DNA from: an uncultured Treponema sp. | Lineage (GTDB): Bacteria; Spirochaetota; Spirochaetia; Treponematales; Treponemataceae | Assembly: GCA_945877425.1 (NCBI GenBank) | Contig: CAMCRZ010000018.1 | Location: forward strand, 1 to 51,998 | Direction: 5' to 3' | Length of the DNA: 51,998 nucleotides | Shown: positions 1 to 8,870 of the stretch, one piece after another | Layout of the letters: each line of letters starts with the position of its first letter | Position numbering within the stretch: position 1 is the first letter of the stretch | Notes under the pieces: generated by a model | What the model saw: only the letters and a program-made list of their open reading frames with translations | Database searches by the model: none | Told to the model about the DNA's origin: nothing | Translations under genes and position numbers: made by a program

Positions 1-61
1 CGCCTGCCACAAACAGAGCGTTTTTGCACCCGACTTCTGCTCCTAGCGCCTTTTAATTTAT

Positions 62-287
62 GCCGCCGCCCACAGCGTACTTGCCCAAGAGCTGCCTCTT
101 CCTCCAAGATGCTGCACGTAAGCGTGTACCGTTCTTTTTTAGTTCCAGCCGCAAAAGTTAAAGCGTGCACTTATTCGCAAAGCATATTGGAAGAAGCGTA
201 CACCTCTTCGCAAGCAGAGGCGCCGCCGCCTACAGCGTACTTGCCCAAGAGCTGCCTCTTCCTCCAAGACACTGCACTTAAGAGTGC
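62..287. repeat. GC-rich intergenic direct repeat, two copies (GTACTTGCC family)
   Basis: The 348 bases before gatC hold no convincing gene. Two near-identical blocks of about 55 bases lie at 62-116 and 222-276; they share the core GCGTACTTGCC followed by CAAGAGCTGCCTCTTCCTCC and differ at only a few bases. They are much more GC-rich than the flanking genes. The same core recurs in intergenic DNA at about 10.38, 18.02, 18.08 and 32.0 kb, so this is a dispersed family and not a local duplication only. Function unknown. Confidence 0.8.
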
Positions 288-310
288 GCCCATCAATGTT
301 TGCTGTAAAT

Positions 311-340
311 ATTCCATAAAAAAAGAAAATGCGTTATACT
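311..340 (+). promoter_or_regulatory. putative gatC promoter, leaderless arrangement
   Basis: A TATACT -10 box is at 335-340, with a weak TTCCAT at 311-316 (18-base spacer) as possible -35. Only 8 bases separate the -10 box from the gatC ATG and no ribosome binding site is visible, so transcription would start at or next to the start codon. Confidence 0.45.
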
Positions 341-348
341 TTCTTCCT

Positions 349-660
349 ATGAGCGAACATAAATCAGTAAATCAGGATACACTTGAAGCATTATTGTATC
401 TTTCACGTCTTTCTCCGGAAAGTACAGATATGGCAACCTTAAAAAAACAGGTTGATGAAATTGTTGGATACTTTGACATTCTTTCTAAATATGATGACAG
501 CGAAAATCCTTACGATGCATATCCAACTACAACAGCAGAGGCTTTGCGTGAAGACGAAATTGTTCCGGGCCTTGAAATGCATGACGTTAAAAATATAAAC
601 AAGGGAAATTTTACAGACGGCTATTTCCAGGTTCCGAAAGTTCTTGGAGAAGGTGCTTAA
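349..660 (+). CDS. gatC: Asp-tRNA(Asn)/Glu-tRNA(Gln) amidotransferase subunit C
   Basis: GatC is the small subunit that holds GatA and GatB together in the tRNA-dependent amidotransferase, which converts Glu-tRNA(Gln) to Gln-tRNA(Gln) (and often Asp-tRNA(Asn) to Asn-tRNA(Asn)) in the cytoplasm. The 103-residue product has the family pattern: an N-terminal helix (LEALLYLSRLSPE), a central helix with QVDEIVGYFDILSKYD, and the terminal LREDEIVPG...FQVPKVL segment. The frame stays open upstream to 109, but that part is repeat DNA; the ATG at 349 gives the normal family length. gatA follows after 24 bases, which supports the call. No gatB is next to it, so GatB must be encoded elsewhere. Confidence 0.9.
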   Translation: MSEHKSVNQDTLEALLYLSRLSPESTDMATLKKQVDEIVGYFDILSKYDDSENPYDAYPTTTAEALREDEIVPGLEMHDVKNINKGNFTDGYFQVPKVLGEGA

Positions 661-684
661 TTTTAGATTTTTTAAGGAAAAAAT

Positions 685-2190
685 ATGTACACTATAAAAG
701 AAACAGTTGAAGCTTTAAAAAGCGGAAAAGTTACAAGTGTTCAGCTTGTAGAAAAATCAATAGAAACTTTTGAATCAGATAAAAAATCTTCATTGCCTTT
801 GAATGCATTTCTTGAAATTTACGACGATGCAGTTTCCAAAGCACAGGAATGTGACGCACAGATATCAGAAGCACGTTCAAATGGTTCAGTTGACGAACTT
901 TATGAAAAAAAGCCTTTGCTTGGAATTCCGTTTGCAAACAAAGACAATATTTCCGTTCAAGGAAAGCGCTTAACCTGCTCAAGCAAAATTCTTCAGGGAT
1001 ACGTTGCACCTTACAGCGCTACAGTTATAAACAGACTTGTTTCAGCAGGTGCAATTCCTCTTGGCAGATGTAATCAGGACGAATTTGCAATGGGTTCTTC
1101 TACTGAATATTCAATTTACGGACCAACACGCAATCCAATGAACAGGGAATACGTTTCAGGCGGAAGTTCAGGCGGTTCAACAGCGGCAGTTGCTGCAAAT
1201 CAGGCTTTGTTCGGACTTGGTACGGAAACAGGCGGTTCAGTAAGATTGCCTGCAAGTTACTGCGGAGTGTACGGACTTAAACCGACTTATGGCGTTCTTT
1301 CAAGATGGGGCGTTGTGGCTTACGGTTCATCTCTTGATCAGGTAGGAATTATTGGCCACACACCACAGGACATTGCAACTCCATTAAGCGTAATGTGCGG
1401 TGCTGATATGTACGATGACACTTCTGCGGATTTGCCTGATGGAAAGTCTCTGGCTGATTTAAAAGGCTACAGTAACGAAGAAATTGCAAAGATGAAAATC
1501 GCCATTCCAAAACAGTTTCTTGAAGCAAAAGGAATGGACAGTGATGTAAATAAAGTTTTTGAAGAAACACGAAGATGGTTTGAAGAAAAAGGCGCAAAAG
1601 TTGAAACAGTTGATATTCCTGTTTTAGACGCTGCAATTGCAAGCTATTACGTTATTGCACTTTCGGAAGCTGCTTCCAACTTAAGCAGGTTTGAGGGAAT
1701 ACGTTATGGAGCAAGAGTTGACAACGGCAAAGGCTACGATGAACTTTACAAAGACACCCGTTCTGAAGGATTTGGTCCTGAAGTAAAAAGAAGAATCATC
1801 ATAGGAAACTACGTGCTTTCAGAACAGTTCAGCGGAACAACTTACAAAAAAGGCATGAGCGTTCGTGCCCGCATTCAGCGTGATGTAGCAGAAGTATTTA
1901 AAACTTATGATGTAATAATCTGTCCAGTTTGTCCTACTGCAGCATTTAAACTTGGTGAAAAATACGATGATCCTCTTGCAATGTATTTAAGCGATTTATT
2001 TACTACATTCGTAAACCTTGCACGCATTCCTTCCATAAGCGTTCCTGCCGGATACACAAGTGAAGCTAAAGGAAAAATGCCTGTTGGAATTCAGTTTGCA
2101 GGAAAAATGTTTGATGAAAAGAAAATTCTAAGGCTTGCTCAAAACTGGGAAGACGAACATCCTGGCTGCGGCTGTCCTGTAAAAGAATAA
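685..2190 (+). CDS. gatA: Asp-tRNA(Asn)/Glu-tRNA(Gln) amidotransferase subunit A
   Basis: GatA is the amidase subunit that releases ammonia from glutamine for transfer to the mischarged tRNA held by GatB. The 501-residue protein is of normal length and carries the amidase signature (SGGSSGGS, 158-165, then GTETGGSVRLPAS). By the spacing known for bacterial GatA, the Lys/cis-Ser/Ser triad is K86, S161 and S185. The ATG at 685 has AAGGA about 8 bases upstream. It forms an operon with gatC and is followed by a strong hairpin terminator. The pairing with gatC makes tRNA amidotransferase much more likely than a general amidase. Confidence 0.95.
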   Translation: MYTIKETVEALKSGKVTSVQLVEKSIETFESDKKSSLPLNAFLEIYDDAVSKAQECDAQISEARSNGSVDELYEKKPLLGIPFANKDNISVQGKRLTCSSKILQGYVAPYSATVINRLVSAGAIPLGRCNQDEFAMGSSTEYSIYGPTRNPMNREYVSGGSSGGSTAAVAANQALFGLGTETGGSVRLPASYCGVYGLKPTYGVLSRWGVVAYGSSLDQVGIIGHTPQDIATPLSVMCGADMYDDTSADLPDGKSLADLKGYSNEEIAKMKIAIPKQFLEAKGMDSDVNKVFEETRRWFEEKGAKVETVDIPVLDAAIASYYVIALSEAASNLSRFEGIRYGARVDNGKGYDELYKDTRSEGFGPEVKRRIIIGNYVLSEQFSGTTYKKGMSVRARIQRDVAEVFKTYDVIICPVCPTAAFKLGEKYDDPLAMYLSDLFTTFVNLARIPSISVPAGYTSEAKGKMPVGIQFAGKMFDEKKILRLAQNWEDEHPGCGCPVKE

Positions 2191-2206
2191 TCTAAAAAAA
2201 TCAACG

Positions 2207-2251
2207 GCTGCCTGATAAGTTCAGTACGGACTTTTCAAGCAGCTTTTTTTT
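2207..2251. terminator. intrinsic terminator after gatA, probably bidirectional
   Basis: GCTGC at 2207-2211 pairs with GCAGC at 2239-2243, and the stem continues with mismatches (TGA/TCA, AAGT/ACTT). A run of eight to nine T follows on the plus strand. On the minus strand the same hairpin is followed within a few bases by seven T, so it may also end the purB-uvrD transcript, whose last stop is at 2259. Confidence 0.8.
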
Positions 2252-2258
2252 GCAGCTT

Positions 2259-4487
2259 TTATTCCTTTTCAACAAGCAGTGACTTTTTCTGATACTTTGG
2301 AAGAAAGCGCTTTATTGTTCCTGTTTCAAAATTTACCTTTACAACCCAATCACCTTCTTCAGAATACTGGGCGCTTACTATAACTCCATGGCCGTAATCA
2401 TCGTGGTAAACAGAAGTTCCTTTCTTATACTCCAATGCAATAGGGTCGTCGGAAGCAGAAGGCTTTGAGTTAAAGGAAGAAGGCTTTTCTCCTAAAACAC
2501 GTACGTTAGAATAATCCAGCTCATTTAAAAAAGGACTTGGTTCCATATACGATGTTCTTCCGTAAAGTCTCCGGCAGCTGCAGCTTGTAAAGTAAAGTTC
2601 ATTTTGAGCACGTGTAATTCCAACGTAAAAAAGACGGCGCTCTTCTTCAGTTTCTTCCTTAGTTTTATTTTCTCTAGGAAAAACGCCGTGTTCCATTCCT
2701 GTAATTATAACTCTTGGAAATTCTAGACCTTTCGTGTTGTGGACTGTAATTAAAGTAACGCAGTCAGACTCTTCGCCGGATGCATCTGTTTCAAGAGTTC
2801 TGTCCAATTCAATGTGGTCAAGGAAATCTAAAAGTCCTTTCTTTGAGTATTCATAAAGAACAGCAGAATTTATAAGTTCCTGTAAGTTTGCAATTTTCTG
2901 TGAGCCTGAAACTTCGTCCTGGCATCGGTGAAAATCTTCCAGCCCGAACAATCTTATGACTTCATCTACAAAAGCAGAAAGTTTTTTGTCCTGAGTAGAA
3001 TTTCCGTCTTTTGAATCAGTTTTTGGATCAATTCTGAAAGGCAGAAGATTGACAAGTGAATTATATGTTTCGCAAAATTCAGTGAAACCTTTCTGAGCTT
3101 TTTTCTGGAGGGTAACTTTTCCAAGTGCATCTAATATAGAAACAGCAGAAGCTTCGGCAATAATCTTTTTTTGAGAAGATTCCCCGATTCCTCGTACAGG
3201 CTTGTTTATAATGCGCTGGAAAGAAACTTCATCTTTTGGGTTTACAATAAATTTAAGGCAGCTGATTGCGTCTTTTATTTCTTCACGCTCGTAGAATTTC
3301 AGTGAGCCTACAATAACGTAAGGAATTTTTTTGTGAAGGAGCGTACTTTCAAAACCAAGAGACTGGGCGTTTGTCCTGTAAAGAATTGCCCATTCGCTGT
3401 AAGGTACGCCTTTTTCGTGAGTGTTTGTAATTAAGTCGGCACAAAAGTCAGTTTCATCATCTTGATTAGGTAGGAAAATAAGGGCAGGAATTTTTCCCTT
3501 TCCTCTTGCTGATATAAGATTTTTTCCCAGACGACTGCTGTTATTTTTTACAACTGAACCAGCACAGGCAAGAATTTCCGAAGTAGAGCGGTAATTTGTT
3601 TCAAGTTTAATTACGTCAGTTCCCGGAAACTGTTTCTGAAAGTTTAAAATATTCTGAACTTCAGCACCACGGAATTTGTAAATGCTCTGGTCGTCATCAC
3701 CAACAACGCAAACGTAAGTTCCTGCATTTTCCTGTACGCCGCTAAGCATTTCCAGAAGCTTAAACTGAGCCACGTTGGAATCCTGATATTCATCAACCAT
3801 AATCACTTTGTAACGCCGGTGAATTTCATGACGGATTTCAGGGTTGTCACGTAAAATCAAATAGGGCAGCATGATTAAATCACCAAAGTCAACGTTTCCT
3901 GTTGCCCGAAGTTTTTTTTCATAAGCCAGATAAATGTCAGGAAATTCAGGTGAATCATCAATAGTGGCAAGAATTTCGCTTTCAGGAGTAAGGCAGTAAT
4001 CTTTTGCAAGGGAAATTTTATGGGTAAAAAACGCCGCCTGTTTTCTTGACAAACCCGGCACTGCATTAGTTAAAAGCGTAACTGCATCATCATCGTCGTA
4101 AACAGTAAAGTCAGGAAAAAATCCAGCTCTTTTGCTGTACTTCCTTAAAAAATATGCGCCCCAAGAGTGAAATGTCTGAATCTGGGCATAGGCACTTTTT
4201 TCTTCAAGACTGATTGCCCTCTGGCGCATTTCTGATGCAGCTTTTTTTGTAAAAGTGACGGCTAAAATGGAAAAAGGGTCGGTGTGCAGGTGCTTTATAA
4301 GGTAAGCAATTTTTGTAGTTATGACACGTGTTTTCCCTGAACCTGCTCCGGCTAAAATAAGAAGACTTTTTCCCTTGTGGATAACGGCAGCTTTCTGTTC
4401 AGGATTTAAAACTTTAAGATATTCTTCTTCATTTTCAGGATTATCAGAAAAATATTTATCTAAAAAGTCATCGCTTTCACTTTCCAA
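2259..4487 (-). CDS. uvrD: UvrD/PcrA-family ATP-dependent DNA helicase
   Basis: Superfamily 1A 3'-5' DNA helicase used in nucleotide excision and mismatch repair and in clearing recombinases from DNA. Counted from an upstream TTG at 4502, the motifs are: Walker A AGAGSGKT at 51-58, TFHSW, the motif II box DEYQD at 237-241, GDDDQSIYKFRGA (268-280), NYRS (303-306), then HNTKGLEF and VGITRAQ. A short Tudor-like tail (GTSVYHDDYGHGVIV) is typical of PcrA/UvrD. Start choice: the TTG at 4487 has GGAG six bases upstream, whereas the TTG at 4502 has no clear site, so 4487 is preferred; it overlaps the end of rimO by 11 bases. Last gene of the minus-strand run from purB. PcrA and UvrD cannot be told apart here. 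Confidence 0.9.
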   Translation of the reverse strand: MESESDDFLDKYFSDNPENEEEYLKVLNPEQKAAVIHKGKSLLILAGAGSGKTRVITTKIAYLIKHLHTDPFSILAVTFTKKAASEMRQRAISLEEKSAYAQIQTFHSWGAYFLRKYSKRAGFFPDFTVYDDDDAVTLLTNAVPGLSRKQAAFFTHKISLAKDYCLTPESEILATIDDSPEFPDIYLAYEKKLRATGNVDFGDLIMLPYLILRDNPEIRHEIHRRYKVIMVDEYQDSNVAQFKLLEMLSGVQENAGTYVCVVGDDDQSIYKFRGAEVQNILNFQKQFPGTDVIKLETNYRSTSEILACAGSVVKNNSSRLGKNLISARGKGKIPALIFLPNQDDETDFCADLITNTHEKGVPYSEWAILYRTNAQSLGFESTLLHKKIPYVIVGSLKFYEREEIKDAISCLKFIVNPKDEVSFQRIINKPVRGIGESSQKKIIAEASAVSILDALGKVTLQKKAQKGFTEFCETYNSLVNLLPFRIDPKTDSKDGNSTQDKKLSAFVDEVIRLFGLEDFHRCQDEVSGSQKIANLQELINSAVLYEYSKKGLLDFLDHIELDRTLETDASGEESDCVTLITVHNTKGLEFPRVIITGMEHGVFPRENKTKEETEEERRLFYVGITRAQNELYFTSCSCRRLYGRTSYMEPSPFLNELDYSNVRVLGEKPSSFNSKPSASDDPIALEYKKGTSVYHDDYGHGVIVSAQYSEEGDWVVKVNFETGTIKRFLPKYQKKSLLVEKE

Positions 4488-5871
4488 TGTATTCTCCGTC
4501 AATGTCTACTGCACTTGAGGCAATGGCTTTAACTTTTACAACGTTTCCGCTTTTTATGGCTTCAACAGCTTCCTTGTCGTCAAGGTCGTATCGTATTACA
4601 AAACTTCCGTCTACTTCAGGAGCTTCAAACCATGCCCTTCCGATTGCAAGCCCTTCGTCAGTTCCATCGTTGTTTTCAATGATTTCTTCAACAAGAACAT
4701 CGTAAGTTTTGCCTACACGTTCTGCAAGCTTTTCTTCCGTAATTTTAGACTGAATTTGTACAAGTTCGCCTGCACGTTTTTCTGCAGCTTTTTTAGAAAC
4801 TTTGCCTTTCATTTTTGCAGCAGGAGTTCCTTCTTCCGTGCTGTAAGAAAAGCATCCGCTCCAGTCGCTTTGTATGGCAGTTAAAAATTCTTTAGTAGAG
4901 CAATGGTCCTGTTCAGTTTCTCCCGGAAAACCTGTAAGAAAAGTTGTCCTGATGGAACTTTCCGGAAATGCACTGCGGATTGTCTGCACAAGTTTCTGGT
5001 AGGAAAGGGAAGTGCCTTTTCTGTTCATTGCCTTAATAATAGAATCTGCGCCGCTTTGGAAAGGAATGTCAAAGTAAGGAAGAAAACGGCTGTCTTTTTT
5101 CATTATTTCAAGAATGTCAGGGTTAAAGTGATCTGGGTGAATGTATAAAAGCCTTACCCAGAAGTTTCCGCTTATTTTTGAAATTTCTTCCATTAAGCTG
5201 TAGAGAAATGAGTGTTCTCGGGAACTTGAATTGCTGGCGAAAACTTTGTCTTCTTTGCCGGTGCCGTAAGCTGCCAGATCCTGCCCTATAAGATTGATTT
5301 CTTTTGTGCCTTTTGAAACAAGTTCAGTTATTTCTTCTGTAATTTCACTGGCTTTTCGTGAACGGAGGCTTCCTCTTATAAGCGGAATTGCGCAGAAAGT
5401 GCAGCAGTTGTTGCATCCTTCAGTGATTTTTACGTAAGCGCTTCCCTTAAAGTTTAAGAGAGTATTTCTGTTTCCGCAGCAAACGCCGTTTTGTGGTGGC
5501 TTTATGACAGGCCTTTCTCCTGAGAACATTTTGTTTACTGTTTCTGTAACTTTAGAAATGTCGCCGTTGCCGAAAATTCCGTCTGCTTCCATAAGCTCTG
5601 TTTTAAATACATCAGCGTACCGTTCTGCAAGACAGCCTGCCAGAAGAATTTTTGCTTTTGGAAAAGATTTCCGTGCGTCCATAAGGGAATTTAAGCTTTC
5701 CGTTTTGGCACTTTCTATAAAGCCGCAGCTGTTTATGATAATTAAATCTGCATCTTCAGGATTGTCAGTTTTAACGTATCCTGACTGCTCAAGATGAGTT
5801 AAGATAAGTTCACCGTCAACTTGATTTTTAGCACAACCGTGCTGGTCTAAGAAAAATTTTTTGCTAGTCAA
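4477..5871 (-). CDS. rimO: ribosomal protein S12 methylthiotransferase RimO
   Basis: Radical-SAM enzyme with two iron-sulfur clusters that adds a methylthio group to a conserved Asp of ribosomal protein S12. The 464-residue product has the N-terminal methylthiotransferase domain with its three cysteines (C13, C49, C80), the radical-SAM CxxxCxxC at C153, C157 and C160 (EGCNNCCTFCAIP), and a C-terminal TRAM-like domain. HGCAKNQVD and CAIPLIRGSLRSR fit RimO better than the tRNA enzyme MiaB. Translation starts at a TTG inside the last codons of the upstream HTH gene (8-base overlap), with GGTGG as a possible ribosome binding site, so the two are probably translationally coupled. Confidence 0.9.
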   Translation of the reverse strand: MTSKKFFLDQHGCAKNQVDGELILTHLEQSGYVKTDNPEDADLIIINSCGFIESAKTESLNSLMDARKSFPKAKILLAGCLAERYADVFKTELMEADGIFGNGDISKVTETVNKMFSGERPVIKPPQNGVCCGNRNTLLNFKGSAYVKITEGCNNCCTFCAIPLIRGSLRSRKASEITEEITELVSKGTKEINLIGQDLAAYGTGKEDKVFASNSSSREHSFLYSLMEEISKISGNFWVRLLYIHPDHFNPDILEIMKKDSRFLPYFDIPFQSGADSIIKAMNRKGTSLSYQKLVQTIRSAFPESSIRTTFLTGFPGETEQDHCSTKEFLTAIQSDWSGCFSYSTEEGTPAAKMKGKVSKKAAEKRAGELVQIQSKITEEKLAERVGKTYDVLVEEIIENNDGTDEGLAIGRAWFEAPEVDGSFVIRYDLDDKEAVEAIKSGNVVKVKAIASSAVDIDGEYIGK

Positions 5872-7021
5872 GAGTTACAACCACCAGTTTATATTTTCCG
5901 TCTGTATCACGAACCCACTTTATTTCTTCTACACTAACTGCTCCTGCAGCTCCAACTGGAAGATCTATGCGTGAAGTGTCGGCTACAACTTTTATGGCAA
6001 GAGCATTTGAGTTGCTCATCCACAGCCTTATGCCGTTGTTAGTTGTCTGAGAAACCTGTTCACCGCTTTTATAGAAATTTTCAATGTAATCCTGACGATC
6101 CGGACTGTAGCGGAAAAGACAAGGACCACGGAATGAAACTTCTACAGAGAAAGGATATGCCCTGTTGCTTTCATGAATTACTTTCTGGCGCGGAGTGTTC
6201 AGCAGTGCAGTCTGTACAGTTTCAATTTCATTTATATCAGTTTCAGATGCAGAAAGAAGATTTTCGTCTTTTGTAAACAGCCTGATTTCAGCACCGTTTT
6301 TTTCGTTGTTATTGTCAATTTCGCTTAAGTAAACAACAAGTTCTGACCTTCCGTCTCCGTCTACATCAAGAAGGCGCTCTTCTGTCAGTGAAATTACCTG
6401 ACTTCCGCTTGGAGTTTTTATTACAAGCTTTCCCAAAGTGTCTGAAACTACAAGGCGAATGTCACCGTCTTTTTTTGCAATTACAATCTGGTCGCCTTTG
6501 TAAACTCTTTTGTTTAAAGTTTCAACTGGAGAAATAACAGAATACTTTTCAGAACCAAAAGCTGTTTCAATTTCTTCGGCAGAAAGTTCATAGTTGATTA
6601 CGTAAGTTGTAGGCGTGTTTATGTAGGCAAGTTCTTCTGCTTTTTTTGCCTTATACTTTGGAATAAGTACAAAAACTGAAACGCACACAGCTGTAATTAT
6701 AAACGCCAGGGTAGAAGAAAGAACTATAACCGGAACAAGATATTTTGAACGCTTTTTTTCAAGAAGCTGAACAGGAACAGGTGCTTCCTGAATTTTTTTT
6801 GCATGATACAATTTAAGAAGTTCGGCACTTTCAATTCCTAAATATTCGCAGTAGTTTTTAAGAAATCCTATGAAATAAGGTTCTCCAGGAAAATCACTGT
6901 CTTTTTCATTTTCCAATGCTTCTATGTACTTTCTTGAAATTGTAGTCTGGCTTACAACTGCATCTATATCAATGTTTTTAGATTCACGAGTATTTTTTAA
7001 GATTTCGCCGTAACTTTCCAT
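5864..7021 (-). CDS. RodZ-like helix-turn-helix membrane protein
   Basis: 385 residues: an N-terminal HTH of the RodZ type (about 3-75, GEILKNTRESKNIDIDAV...ISRKYIEALE), one membrane helix (about 94-120), and a large outside region of beta-rich sequence. RodZ ties the MreB cytoskeleton to the envelope; the HTH of that family contacts MreB and generally does not act as a classical repressor. Function here is inferred from architecture only. It sits 5 bases after the lolA-like gene and overlaps rimO, so it shares their transcript. An alternative is a plain HTH-anchored envelope protein with no MreB role. Confidence 0.7.
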   Translation of the reverse strand: MESYGEILKNTRESKNIDIDAVVSQTTISRKYIEALENEKDSDFPGEPYFIGFLKNYCEYLGIESAELLKLYHAKKIQEAPVPVQLLEKKRSKYLVPVIVLSSTLAFIITAVCVSVFVLIPKYKAKKAEELAYINTPTTYVINYELSAEEIETAFGSEKYSVISPVETLNKRVYKGDQIVIAKKDGDIRLVVSDTLGKLVIKTPSGSQVISLTEERLLDVDGDGRSELVVYLSEIDNNNEKNGAEIRLFTKDENLLSASETDINEIETVQTALLNTPRQKVIHESNRAYPFSVEVSFRGPCLFRYSPDRQDYIENFYKSGEQVSQTTNNGIRLWMSNSNALAIKVVADTSRIDLPVGAAGAVSVEEIKWVRDTDGKYKLVVVTLD

Positions 7022-7026
7022 AATGC

Positions 7027-7692
7027 TTACTCCGTAAATAGAAAGTTGTTGTAATTGTTAGCAGATGATGGTGCTTCGTAAATAAAGCGCTGGTCACTTA
7101 TATTTGTATTCAGATTGTAGTCACTGAAGTTAAAAATGTAAGTTTCGTTTTTCGGAGTAATGGCTTCAACTCTTCTTATAAGCTTTTCTCCAGGAAGGAT
7201 TGCTATTTTTATTGTATTAAATGCTTCCGAACTTGATCTGTGGTAAAGGATAAGCTTTACAACCTGCTCGTCACTTTCATCATCAAGAGGAACAGGCTCC
7301 TGACCTATTTCGTAAGCAATTGAGTAATACCTTCTTAAAAGTGTCAGACCTGCAGCCGAAGAAGCATTTGCAGCAGAACTTTCTACGTGCTGTTCAAGAA
7401 TGGCAGCAGAGTTCGGCAGGTAAATAGTCAAATCATCACCGTTAAAAAGAATAACCTGTTCTGCCGGAGAAGTAAAATCAATCCTAAGCATTTCAGGTCT
7501 TTTAAAACTCACTTTTCCACGCATAACGCCGGAAGGTGCCTTGATTTCAATCTGTGCTTCGTAATCTTTTATAGTGGCGTAATAGTCACTGATGTTTTTG
7601 AAAAAATCGCTTGCTGTCTGAATGTTCTGCGCAAAAACAGATGTTACTGACGCTAAAACAGCGGCTGCAATTAAAGTAATTACTTTTTTCAT
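7027..7692 (-). CDS. LolA-like periplasmic lipoprotein carrier
   Basis: 221 residues with a signal peptide ending near VFAQ (about residue 22), then a LolA-type fold: TASDFFKNISDYYATIKDYEAQIEI, GKVSFKRPEMLRIDF, EQVILFNGDDLTIYLP. LolA proteins carry lipoproteins across the periplasm to the outer membrane; spirochaetes have abundant lipoproteins and often a single such carrier. The start at 7692 has GTGGAGC upstream. It is fourth from the end of the purB-uvrD run. Members of the wider LolA/RseB/YdcA fold are hard to separate, so the exact role is inferred. Confidence 0.75.
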   Translation of the reverse strand: MKKVITLIAAAVLASVTSVFAQNIQTASDFFKNISDYYATIKDYEAQIEIKAPSGVMRGKVSFKRPEMLRIDFTSPAEQVILFNGDDLTIYLPNSAAILEQHVESSAANASSAAGLTLLRRYYSIAYEIGQEPVPLDDESDEQVVKLILYHRSSSEAFNTIKIAILPGEKLIRRVEAITPKNETYIFNFSDYNLNTNISDQRFIYEAPSSANNYNNFLFTE

Positions 7693-7710
7693 TGGAATAG
7701 CTCCACTTTT

Positions 7711-8859
7711 TTATTTGATTTTTCTTTTTATTTCTTCCAAAATTGCAAGGGCATTCATACCTGTTTGCAAAGTTGATTTTAAACTCTGTCGTCCGTCAAG
7801 AAAGTCAACTGCATTTTTTACCATATTTGAAAAGTAAAGTGTTTTCTTTGGCGCTTTTAAATTTTTGTCGCTTACAAGTGAATTTAAATTTGAGTAAAGC
7901 TTTGATTCACCTGTTTTGTAAAATTTACAGTAACCGTTTCCAATACAAATCTTTCCTTCTGTACCGAAAATTTCAATGTCAAATCCAAAGTATTTTGAAC
8001 GTCCGCTTATGAAAAATTCTACGTCAGGGCAAATGTGGCTGGAATAATGTGCGCATAACTGCCTGATTTTTCCGTTTTCATCACGAACTATGCCGGTTAA
8101 TACAGGCCTTTTAAGCAAAGTGTTTACTGTAATTTTTTTTGTTGTATCAACAGTTAAAGGCTTGTTCAGCAAAATGTCGTTTTTACTTGCAGCGTTGTTG
8201 TTCTGCACCGGATTTTCAAGAATTTCCATTGTAGATGAAGGATTATTTAAATCTTCAAGGAAGAAAAGTATTGCATCAGCTAAATGGGTTCCGTCATGAA
8301 GCAGGGAATAAGCGCCTGTTTCTTCAGAAGATGAAGCGTAAACTGCAAGACTTGAACAAAGGGTTGCCCTTATGCACTGAAGTGTTCCGATGTGTGCCAT
8401 GTAACTTTTTGCAAGAAGGTAATCCTCTGAAAAGCGCCTTTCGTGGTTTACGATTATAGGAATGCCGTTTTCTTCTGCTGCGTGCTTTATTTCAAAAGCC
8501 TGATCCATATTTACCGCTACAGGTTTTTCAAGAATGACAAGCTTAGGTTTTGTCTTTATTGCAGCAACAGCTTCCTTTAAGTGAGATTCTTCGTTTACGG
8601 CAATGCAGATTATTTCAGGCTTTACTTTTTTGTACATTTCTTCACTTGACGTAAAGGTAAGCGCTTTCTGATTTTCCTGATGCCATTGTTTTATTGCTTC
8701 TTCGTCAGAATCACAGCCTGCAATAAGGGAAATTCTTGGATTTTCCAAAAAAGCCATAGTATGACTTGCCGGTTGTTCACGTTTTTCGTCGTGACCTAGA
8801 GAATATCCAATTCTTCCGCAACCTACAATTGCTGCAGTGTATATTTTTTCTTCTGACAT
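7711..8859 (-). CDS. Gfo/Idh/MocA family NAD(P)-dependent oxidoreductase
   Basis: 382 residues with an N-terminal Rossmann fold (VGCGRIG, 12-18), the EKPVAVN motif (111-117) that supplies the catalytic Lys of this family, and a C-terminal alpha/beta domain. Members oxidise or reduce sugars, inositols or related polyols; the substrate cannot be read from the sequence. It starts 11 bases after purB and ends 18 bases before the lolA-like gene, so it is in the same transcript. The linkage to purB and lolA gives no clear clue to substrate. Confidence 0.8.
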   Translation of the reverse strand: MSEEKIYTAAIVGCGRIGYSLGHDEKREQPASHTMAFLENPRISLIAGCDSDEEAIKQWHQENQKALTFTSSEEMYKKVKPEIICIAVNEESHLKEAVAAIKTKPKLVILEKPVAVNMDQAFEIKHAAEENGIPIIVNHERRFSEDYLLAKSYMAHIGTLQCIRATLCSSLAVYASSSEETGAYSLLHDGTHLADAILFFLEDLNNPSSTMEILENPVQNNNAASKNDILLNKPLTVDTTKKITVNTLLKRPVLTGIVRDENGKIRQLCAHYSSHICPDVEFFISGRSKYFGFDIEIFGTEGKICIGNGYCKFYKTGESKLYSNLNSLVSDKNLKAPKKTLYFSNMVKNAVDFLDGRQSLKSTLQTGMNALAILEEIKRKIK

Positions 8860-8870
8860 TGAAATACCCG

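Noticed and set aside
109..348. N-terminal extension of gatC by 80 codons
   Set aside because: It is read from the intergenic repeats, has no ribosome binding site, and makes GatC nearly twice its normal length.
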